Source: Desulfuromonas sp.
GTDB lineage: Bacteria; Desulfobacterota; Desulfuromonadia; Desulfuromonadales; SZUA-401
Length of the DNA stretch: 8,246 bases
Direction of reading: 5' to 3'
Assembly: GCA_002869605.1 (NCBI GenBank)
Contig: PKUI01000021.1
Location: 1 to 8,246 of the forward strand
This document shows positions 1-4,003 of this stretch, in pieces. Under the pieces are notes generated by a model, which was not told the origin of the DNA, made no database searches, and worked only from the letters and a program-made list of their open reading frames with translations. A program made the position numbers and the translations under genes. Positions within the stretch are counted from its first letter, which is position 1, and every line of letters starts with the position of its first letter.

Positions 1-97
1 CCCGTCCGGTATGGGGGTCCAGTTCGTCGGCATCGACATGGATAGTCTCGGAGCGTTGCGTGAATTTATAAACGCCGAACTCGATGACGATGGTTAG
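1..97 (+). CDS. PilZ domain protein, C-terminal end (partial)
   Basis: Frame 2 is open from the left edge to the TAG at 95-97 and encodes 31 residues. They contain the stretch GMGVQFVGID followed by a short helix (SLGALREFINAEL). PilZ domains commonly end this way: a 'GMGv-F' beta strand near the end of the barrel, then a C-terminal helix. PilZ domains bind cyclic di-GMP and control motility, exopolysaccharide or biofilm functions, but the RxxxR and (D/N)xSxxG binding motifs would lie upstream of the window. Binding ability and other domains therefore cannot be judged. A strong terminator begins 24 nt after the stop, so this is the last gene of its transcript. The family call rests on one short motif and is moderately sure. 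Confidence 0.65.
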   Translation, partial: PSGMGVQFVGIDMDSLGALREFINAELDDDG

Positions 98-120
98 AGA
101 ATAATGAACTTTCAATTTTA

Positions 121-153
121 AAGCGCTGAGGCCAAAGCTTCGGCGCTTTTTTT
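121..153 (+). terminator. Rho-independent terminator of the PilZ-type gene
   Basis: AAGCGCTGAGGC (121-132) pairs with GCTTCGGCGCTT (137-148) around a CAAA loop. This gives a 12-bp stem with two G-U pairs, followed directly by a run of T (147-153). It lies 24 nt after the stop codon of the upstream gene and reads in its direction. Confidence 0.9.
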
Positions 154-192
154 GCGCTTTTTTTGCGCTTTTTTTGCGCTTTTTTGCGTTTT
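143..192 (+). repeat. Tandem repeat of terminator 3' arm and T-tract (GCGCTTTTTTT)
   Basis: The 11-nt unit GCGCTTTTTTT occurs three times head to tail (143-153, 154-164, 165-175). A 10-nt copy with six T follows (176-185), then a decayed GCGTTTT (186-192). The first unit is the end of the terminator stem plus its T-tract. The terminator's 5' arm (AAGCGC, 121-126) could therefore pair with the GCGCTT of any copy, each followed by T residues. Confidence 0.9.
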
Positions 193-376
193 GCTTCGTT
201 CCACTTTTAATGGCACACAAGGACGACGAATGAGGTCTTGGAGGATAAAGAGGCGCTACGAAACGGGATGAAGAATGAGCAGCCTATGTGGGTAACACCG
301 CAATGACGAATCTGGTACGTTGATTCGTATCTGTCGAAAAAAGCTGTTTGGGAACCACCGAACGGACTTTTCATTA

Positions 377-406
377 TTGGGTTGGTCGATCCAGCTGGGG
401 TATAAT
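377..406 (+). promoter_or_regulatory. Promoter of the 48-aa zinc-ribbon gene
   Basis: A perfect TATAAT stands at 401-406, with TTGGGT at 377-382 as a weak -35 box and an 18-nt spacer. Transcription would begin near 413, about 16 nt before the ATG, leaving room for the ribosome-binding site only. The -10 match is strong and the -35 match is poor (3 of 6). Confidence 0.6.
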
Positions 407-428
407 GAGACAAAAATGGGAGGTGACT

Positions 429-575
429 ATGACCGAAAGACGTTGTGACCGGTGTGGAACCCTCTACCCGGAAAAAGAACTTCTGATCGCACGTAAAGGT
501 AAGCTGGCCATGTGCCAGCAATGTTCAGGCCTGCTGGCCGGAGAAGACCTCTGTTGTCGTTACGACGAGGGTTGA
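429..575 (+). CDS. Small two-CxxC zinc-ribbon-like protein, 48 aa
   Basis: The start is the ATG at 429, preceded by GGGAGGTG at 418-425 at good spacing; the frame is open further upstream, but only this ATG has a ribosome-binding site. The product has two Cys pairs, C6-x2-C9 and C29-x2-C32, about 20 residues apart, the layout of a one-zinc ribbon or knuckle. Between them is a basic/hydrophobic stretch (LLIARKGKLAMC) that could form the beta hairpin. A CC pair at 42-43 lies near an acidic C-terminus. There is no signal peptide or membrane segment, so it is likely cytoplasmic. I do not recognise a named family. Small proteins like this may bind nucleic acid or act as adaptors, but nothing here proves it. 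It has its own promoter candidate, and a GC-rich hairpin follows before the DUF502 gene. Confidence 0.8.
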   Translation: MTERRCDRCGTLYPEKELLIARKGKLAMCQQCSGLLAGEDLCCRYDEG

Positions 576-599
576 ATCTCGCAACATTTTGAATTGAAA

Positions 600-631
600 G
601 GCGGCGCGTCCGAGGGCGCGCCGTCGCTTTT
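600..631 (+). terminator. GC-rich hairpin, terminator or attenuator before the DUF502 gene
   Basis: GGCGGCGCG (600-608) pairs with CGCGCCGTC (617-625), a 9-bp stem with one G-U pair. It can extend inward to a CGAG loop. GCTTTT follows at 626-631. The stem is very stable but the T-run is only four long. It ends 13 nt before the DUF502 start codon and just ahead of its ribosome-binding site, so it could be an incomplete terminator that also limits read-through into that gene. Confidence 0.65.
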
Positions 632-644
632 GTAGGAGGGGAAC

Positions 645-1310
645 ATGTCAACGGAACCGCAGGGCGCTAGGCGCCGTCTGAATCCTTGGAGCTGGCTGAT
701 CAATCACCTCAAGAACAAGCTGATGGCCGGGCTGCTGGTGATTATTCCGATCGGGATTACCCTGTTCATTCTCCGCTTCATGTTTGATATGGCCGATGGT
801 GTGTTGGCTCCATGGTTGCGTCAGGGCGCTTCAAGGGTCCTCGGGGAGGAGATCTATGTCCCGGGGTTAGGGATGGTGACGGGGCTGATGGTTTTGTACC
901 TGACCGGTTTGCTGGTGTCGAATGTTTTCGGCAAGGCAATCATGACAGGCCTGGATTCGCTGTCACTGCGGATTCCGGTCGTCAAGTCGGTCTATTCCTT
1001 CTCTAAGCAGGTGATGCAAATTTTTTCCCGCAGCGGGCAAGAGTCGTTTCGGCGTGCGGTCTACATCGAGTTTCCCTTGGCGGGGACGTTTTCGATCGCG
1101 TTCGTGACCAATACGGTTTATGCCGAATCGGGCAAGAAATATTACACCTGTTTTATCCCTACCTCTCCGAACCCCACGGGAGGGTACGTGCTGATCCTTC
1201 CTGAAGAAAGGGTGTTTTCGACCACTTTCGGGGTAGAGGAGGCGATGAAGATTATTATGTCTGGAGGGGTCGTAGCCCCTGACAAAATTCGTGCCGATTG
1301 TATGCAGTAG
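645..1310 (+). CDS. DUF502 family inner-membrane protein
   Basis: The 221-residue product starts at the ATG at 645 with AGGAGGGG at 633-640. It opens with a short Arg-rich cytoplasmic tail (residues 1-26). A first membrane segment spans about 27-48 (GLLVIIPIGITLFILRFMF) and a second about 74-96, rich in Gly, Leu and Val. The conserved DUF502 features are visible: 'GLLVIIPIGIT' at the start of helix 1, 'RIPVVKSVYSFSKQV' (109-123) after helix 2, and a beta-rich soluble domain with 'FPLAGTFSIAFVTN' (143-156) and 'FIPTSPNPTGGYVLILPEE' (170-188). Length is normal for the family. Its biochemical role is not established; plant members interact with membrane trafficking or signalling proteins. It lies 69 nt after the 48-aa gene behind a hairpin, and no separate promoter of good quality is visible. 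Confidence 0.9.
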   Translation: MSTEPQGARRRLNPWSWLINHLKNKLMAGLLVIIPIGITLFILRFMFDMADGVLAPWLRQGASRVLGEEIYVPGLGMVTGLMVLYLTGLLVSNVFGKAIMTGLDSLSLRIPVVKSVYSFSKQVMQIFSRSGQESFRRAVYIEFPLAGTFSIAFVTNTVYAESGKKYYTCFIPTSPNPTGGYVLILPEERVFSTTFGVEEAMKIIMSGGVVAPDKIRADCMQ

Positions 1311-1345
1311 ACAGTGATACATGGTCCACACCATCTGTGGATAGC

Positions 1346-1399
1346 GGTGTGGAAAACAGCGTGTAAATGGAACAACTACCCCCAAGCCACACCCTTTTT
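1346..1399 (+). terminator. Possible terminator of the DUF502 gene
   Basis: GGTGTGG (1346-1352) can pair with CCACACC (1387-1393), which is followed by C and five T (1395-1399). The loop is long (34 nt), so the structure is not typical. The same GGTGTGG can instead pair with an upstream CCACACC (1326-1332). Confidence 0.3.
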
Positions 1400-1452
1400 A
1401 GCGTTTTGCTCATTTTTTAATCATGCTGAAAAGGTGTCTCTGTAGTCGGATT

Positions 1453-1482
1453 TTTACTTTTCCTTTACACTCCTTTTATATG
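1453..1482 (+). promoter_or_regulatory. Weak promoter candidate in the spacer
   Basis: TTTACT (1453-1458) and TATATG (1477-1482) each match four of six consensus positions, with an 18-nt spacer. Transcription would start near 1489 and run straight into the hairpin at 1495-1533. An alternative pairing is TTTACA (1464-1469) with TACAGT (1489-1494). The region is so AT-rich that chance matches are likely. Confidence 0.25.
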
Positions 1483-1494
1483 AGCAAATACAGT

Positions 1495-1548
1495 ATGTTA
1501 CGCATCGAGTAAGGGCTTTGTTCTACGTAACATTTTTTTATTTTTTTT
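1495..1548 (+). terminator. Hairpin with long T-tract (intrinsic terminator)
   Basis: ATGTTACG (1495-1502) is a perfect inverted repeat of CGTAACAT (1526-1533). Inside it GAGTAA (1507-1512) can pair with TTGTTC (1518-1523), two of the pairs being G-U, around a GGGCT loop. Seven T (1533-1539), one A, and eight T (1541-1548) follow. It reads rightward and lies about 185 nt after the DUF502 stop, so it may end that transcript or a short RNA starting in the spacer. Confidence 0.6.
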
Positions 1549-1574
1549 GAAAATGTTCGGCATCTGGGGGCTTG

Positions 1575-1589
1575 TCAGGAAAATCCTGA
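1575..1589. repeat. Palindrome TCAGGA-AAA-TCCTGA, copy 1
   Basis: Two 6-nt arms flank AAA. Positions 1575-1590 are the exact reverse complement of 3150-3165 on the other side of the peptidase gene. GTTTTT follows (1590-1595), so this copy might also act as a weak terminator. Confidence 0.75.
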
Positions 1590-1685
1590 GTTTTTGCGGC
1601 ACACGTTCACCCTGCTGACGAATTCCTTTCACTTCTTGTGGTTAAAGTGTGAGCAATTTCCCCCTTTCGAGCCGGCATACAATGC

Positions 1686-1714
1686 TTGACAGCCTTATCT
1701 ACGATTGTAAAGAT
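1686..1714 (+). promoter_or_regulatory. Promoter candidate of the M24 peptidase gene
   Basis: A consensus -35 box TTGACA (1686-1691) is followed after 17 nt by a poor -10 box AAAGAT (1709-1714). Transcription would begin near 1721, about 43 nt before the chosen start. A poor -10 with a perfect -35 fits a regulated or activator-dependent promoter, though this is inference. Confidence 0.45.
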
Positions 1715-1718
1715 AGGG
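1693..1718. promoter_or_regulatory. Inverted repeat overlapping the peptidase promoter (operator candidate)
   Basis: CCTTATCT (1693-1700) and AGATAGGG (1711-1718) are inverted repeats with one mismatch (a G-U pair in RNA) and a 10-nt centre. The repeat fills the space between the -35 and -10 boxes and covers the -10. That is where a repressor would block polymerase. No regulator gene is next to it. Confidence 0.4.
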
Positions 1719-1763
1719 TTCATTTGCCTTGATTGATCGATGTCATTAACAGGAGAGAACCCA

Positions 1764-2954
1764 ATGCGTATTACTCCAAAAGAGGAACTGGAGCAGCGTG
1801 TCACGCGTCTGCAACAGCAGATGCAGGCTCATCAACTCGAAGCCGTGCTAATGGTACAGAATGCCGACCTGTTTTATTTTACCGGGACGATTCAGCAGGG
1901 AGTGCTCTATGTCCCGGGTGAGGGTGAGCCGCTCTATATGGTGCGCAAGGAGTTGCAGCGGGCACGAATGGAATGTGGCCTGCAGCACGTGGTCCCCTTC
2001 AAAAGCCCCAAGGACATTCCCGGTATCCTTTCCGAGCACCGGCTCAGTATGCCGCAACGTGCCGGTATGGAGCTTGATGTTCTTCCCGTTGCCTTGTACC
2101 AGCGCTTTGCGAAGGTGTTGGGCGATTGCCAGATCAGCGATGCCAGCCCTCTTATCCGTACCGTTCGAGCGGTTAAATCTCCTTACGAAATCGAGATCAT
2201 GAAGGATGCCGCACTGCAGGTCGACAAGGTTTACCAGCGGGCGCGCGAAGTGATCCGTGAGGGGATGACCGACCTGGAACTCGCCGCAGAGCTGGAATTT
2301 ACCGCGCGCAAGGAAGGTCATCAGGGAGTCTCGCGCATGCGCGGCTTTAACTCGGAGCTGTTTTACGGGCACATCTTCTCTGGTGCCGACAGCGCCGCGC
2401 CGGCCTATCTTGATGCTCCCCTGGGTGGTATTGGGGTCAACCCCTCGGTGGGGCAGGGGGCAAGCTACAATTCCATCAAGGCCGGGCAGCCGATCACTGT
2501 CGATTTCGCAGGGGCCTTTGACGGCTATCTGGTCGATCAGACCAGGATTCTGTGCATCGGAGGGCTTGAGGACAAACTGGTCAAGGCCTACGAGGATATG
2601 GTGGCGATCCAGAACCGTCTCAAGGAGCTGGCGCGCCCCGGCGCGGTCTGGGGAGAAATTTACGACGAGTGCTACGGGCTCGCCTGCGAGCTCGGTTATA
2701 AGGACCACTTCATGGGTAATGCCGGGGCTCAAGTCTCGTTTATAGGTCATGGCATCGGGGTCGAGGTCGACGAGTACCCGTTCATTGCCCGTGGTTTCAA
2801 GGATCAGGTGCTCGAGGAATACATGACCTTCGCCTTCGAGCCGAAAGCGGTTTACGCTGGGCTTGGGGCAGTCGGCATCGAAAATACTTTCTGGGTGGCT
2901 GACGACGGCCTCAAGCATCTGACCTTCAGCAACGAGGAACTGGCAGTACTTTAG
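1764..2954 (+). CDS. M24 family metallopeptidase (Xaa-Pro dipeptidase/aminopeptidase P type)
   Basis: A 396-aa cytoplasmic enzyme predicted to remove or split N-terminal residues next to proline. The N-terminal third (about 10-130) resembles the creatinase N-terminal domain; the C-terminal part (about 140-385) is the pita-bread M24 catalytic domain. All five dinuclear-metal ligands are present: D247 (TVDFAG), D258 (LVDQTR), H329 (GHGIG), E359 (FEPK) and E373 (GIENT). The His in 'VHE-P' of classical aminopeptidase P is Asp here (VDEYP), and the pocket His before the first ligand is not seen. Both occur, to my knowledge, in a subgroup of bacterial and archaeal M24 proteins, so Pro specificity is uncertain. 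I chose the ATG at 1764 because AGGAGAG lies 7 nt upstream; the ATG at 1740 has no ribosome-binding site. The gene stands alone, with its own promoter candidate and terminator. Confidence 0.92.
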   Translation: MRITPKEELEQRVTRLQQQMQAHQLEAVLMVQNADLFYFTGTIQQGVLYVPGEGEPLYMVRKELQRARMECGLQHVVPFKSPKDIPGILSEHRLSMPQRAGMELDVLPVALYQRFAKVLGDCQISDASPLIRTVRAVKSPYEIEIMKDAALQVDKVYQRAREVIREGMTDLELAAELEFTARKEGHQGVSRMRGFNSELFYGHIFSGADSAAPAYLDAPLGGIGVNPSVGQGASYNSIKAGQPITVDFAGAFDGYLVDQTRILCIGGLEDKLVKAYEDMVAIQNRLKELARPGAVWGEIYDECYGLACELGYKDHFMGNAGAQVSFIGHGIGVEVDEYPFIARGFKDQVLEEYMTFAFEPKAVYAGLGAVGIENTFWVADDGLKHLTFSNEELAVL

Positions 2955-3029
2955 GTTCGCAGGGAAAAGTACGATCTCTCTTGTTTCTTGCCGTGCAAGA
3001 GGTTCCATTGATCTGCTGATGTCCCATCT

Positions 3030-3062
3030 AAGGCCCTTACTCCGCAAGGTGTAGGGGCCTTT
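3030..3062 (+). terminator. Rho-independent terminator of the M24 peptidase gene
   Basis: AAGGCCCTTAC (3030-3040) pairs with GTAGGGGCCTT (3051-3061) in an 11-bp stem with one G-U pair. The loop can close further as CC-GCAA-GG with a GNRA tetraloop. TTTGTCTTGTT follows. It lies 75 nt after the peptidase stop. Confidence 0.85.
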
Positions 3063-3142
3063 GTCTTGTTGGTCAACGATACCTTCCGTAACCACTGCTT
3101 CGAGATGGACATGCCTTTTTTCAGGGACACAGGGGGGATGAG

Positions 3143-3148
3143 TAGAAT
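3143..3148 (+). promoter_or_regulatory. Possible -10 box upstream of the lipoprotein gene
   Basis: TAGAAT matches five of six positions of TATAAT. No good -35 box stands 16-18 nt upstream (TTCAGG at 3120-3125). The palindrome at 3150-3166 begins right after it and would cover the transcription start. Confidence 0.3.
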
Positions 3149-3149
3149 T

Positions 3150-3166
3150 CTCAGGATTTTCCTGAG
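3150..3166. repeat. Palindrome CTCAGGA-TTT-TCCTGAG, copy 2
   Basis: A perfect 7-nt inverted repeat around TTT. It shares 16 exact bases, in inverse orientation, with 1575-1590. No T-run follows, so this copy is not a terminator. Its place just after a -10-like box suggests a protein-binding site. Confidence 0.75.
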
Positions 3167-3210
3167 TGAAATATTTCTCACGAATTGGTAGTTTCTTCTT
3201 TTCTGTTGAG

Positions 3211-3231
3211 TTGGTTGTTGGTTGTTGGTTG
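3211..3231 (+). repeat. Three tandem copies of TTGGTTG
   Basis: TTGGTTG occurs three times without interruption at 3211-3217, 3218-3224 and 3225-3231, followed by TAACC. The array ends 12 nt before the GGAGGG ribosome-binding site of the lipoprotein gene, so it lies in the 5' leader or promoter-proximal region. Confidence 0.9.
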
Positions 3232-3252
3232 TAACCATGAAATGGAGGGATG

Positions 3253-3774
3253 ATGAAGAAGCTACTTTTCATATTGGTTGTCGCAATCTTGATCTTGCCG
3301 ACTCTTGCTTGTTCTGAACCTGAAGACTTTGTTGCTTATGACCTCTCCCTGGCTGGCTACCATTTAGGTATGTCGGTTGAGGACGCCGATGCTCTCAGAC
3401 CCATTCAGTATTCTGGTCACATTGGTGACAACCAGATCCTTTATGCTCGTATCGAGCAGGTTTTTATCGATGATCTACAGGTGGACCTGGGTCTGAAATT
3501 CAGGGATCGTAGGCTGTACATGATTATTGTGAAGTTTTGGGATGAGTCGATTGAGGAAGTAAAAAATCGTCTTCTTACCTCGTTGGGGGAGGGGGAGGAT
3601 CAATCAAAGACATTTACAAATTTTGAGGGTGTCCAGATAGATCAAACGGTAACCCGATGGACGTTTCCACATGCGAATATGTCTTTCGTCTGGACGTCAA
3701 GCAACAAGAACGTCGCCTCTCTCAGTTTGGCGCTAAAAAAGGGGGCTATCTACAGGCTAGTCGGCAATCAATAG
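3253..3774 (+). CDS. Predicted lipoprotein of unknown function
   Basis: A 173-residue product with a classical export signal: M-K-K, a hydrophobic core (LLFILVVAILILP), then T17-L18-A19-C20 as the probable signal peptidase II site. Ser follows the Cys rather than Asp, which in enteric bacteria means sorting to the outer membrane. The mature part begins with acidic residues (SEPED), then 'AGYHLGMSVEDADAL' (about 35-49), loosely like the 'LGM' segment of small OM-assembly lipoproteins; the resemblance is too short to name a family. The rest alternates polar and hydrophobic residues and is probably beta-rich. I prefer the ATG at 3253 because GGAGGG (3244-3249) is too close to the ATG at 3250. 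The gene is more AT-rich than its neighbours, a possible sign of separate ancestry. It stands alone, convergent with the outer membrane protein gene. Confidence 0.8.
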   Translation: MKKLLFILVVAILILPTLACSEPEDFVAYDLSLAGYHLGMSVEDADALRPIQYSGHIGDNQILYARIEQVFIDDLQVDLGLKFRDRRLYMIIVKFWDESIEEVKNRLLTSLGEGEDQSKTFTNFEGVQIDQTVTRWTFPHANMSFVWTSSNKNVASLSLALKKGAIYRLVGNQ

Positions 3775-3897
3775 CTGCTAGAAATACCGGTTCAAAAAGG
3801 GAAGGATTTTCGCTGGTGCTTCACCGGTTCTTGCCTTGAATGGAGAGAGGGTGGGCACATCCTGCTCGCGGCTAACTCTGGATTCGAATGTTTATCT

Positions 3898-3935
3898 AAA
3901 AAACAAGCCCCCAACTCGTATGAGTGGGGGCTTGT
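3898..3935 (-). terminator. Terminator of the minus-strand outer membrane protein gene, possibly bidirectional
   Basis: ACAAGCCCCCA (3903-3913) pairs perfectly with TGGGGGCTTGT (3925-3935). CTC/GAG extends the stem after a bulged A, closing a GTAT loop. Read on the minus strand it is followed by TTTTTT (complement of 3898-3903), 68 nt after the outer membrane protein stop. Plus-strand transcripts from the lipoprotein gene meet the same stem with a weaker tail (CCTATTTAT), so it may serve both convergent genes. Confidence 0.92.
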
Positions 3936-4003
3936 CCTATTTATCGATGAACCTGTATCCCCTTTTAACCCGGGGCCGCTGTGTTGTGTGGGAAACGTTG
4001 CTG

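Larger units (their letters stand above)
98..428. other. Intergenic region: terminator, tandem repeat, promoter
   Basis: This stretch of about 330 nt has no convincing gene. It holds the terminator and repeated tail (121-192) of the PilZ-type gene and the promoter of the 48-aa zinc-ribbon gene (377-406). Only very short open frames start between them, for example a 13-codon one at 230. A 104-codon minus-strand frame crosses it but has no ribosome-binding site and overlaps the better-supported plus-strand gene. Confidence 0.6.
1311..1763. other. AT-rich intergenic region with several hairpins
   Basis: This gap of about 450 nt contains no credible gene. Going right, it holds a three-copy complementary 7-mer (1326-1393), a promoter-like pair (1453-1482), a hairpin followed by long T-runs (1495-1548), a short palindrome that recurs at 3150 (1575-1589), and a TTGACA promoter with an inverted repeat (1686-1718) before the peptidase gene. 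Base composition is clearly more AT-rich than in the flanking genes. Confidence 0.6.

Noticed and set aside
207..521. Minus-strand open frame of 104 codons over the zinc-ribbon gene
   Set aside because: It overlaps the promoter and the first part of the 48-aa gene, has no ribosome-binding site, and shows no protein-like pattern.
1740..1763. Upstream ATG giving an 8-residue longer peptidase
   Set aside because: No ribosome-binding site precedes it, while AGGAGAG is well placed for the ATG at 1764.
2951..3238. Minus-strand open frame of 95 codons in the spacer after the peptidase
   Set aside because: It spans the peptidase terminator, a palindrome and the TTGGTTG repeats. Its Asn/Gln-rich start is just the repeat read backwards.
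1848..3272. Long minus-strand open frame (474 codons) antisense to the peptidase gene
   Set aside because: It covers the peptidase gene, whose metal-ligand motifs are unmistakable, and runs through the terminator and palindrome. There is no ribosome-binding site and no recognisable motif. Long antisense frames are common opposite GC-biased codons.
3786..3830. Direct repeat ACCGGTTC (3786-3793 and 3823-3830)
   Set aside because: Only 8 nt long, with no supporting structure or T-run; consistent with chance.
1565..3936. Shared 12-mer TGGGGGCTTGTC at 1565-1576 and 3925-3936
   Set aside because: A few shared 12-mers are expected by chance in a window this long. At 3925 it is one arm of a terminator, and at 1565 it has no partner arm.
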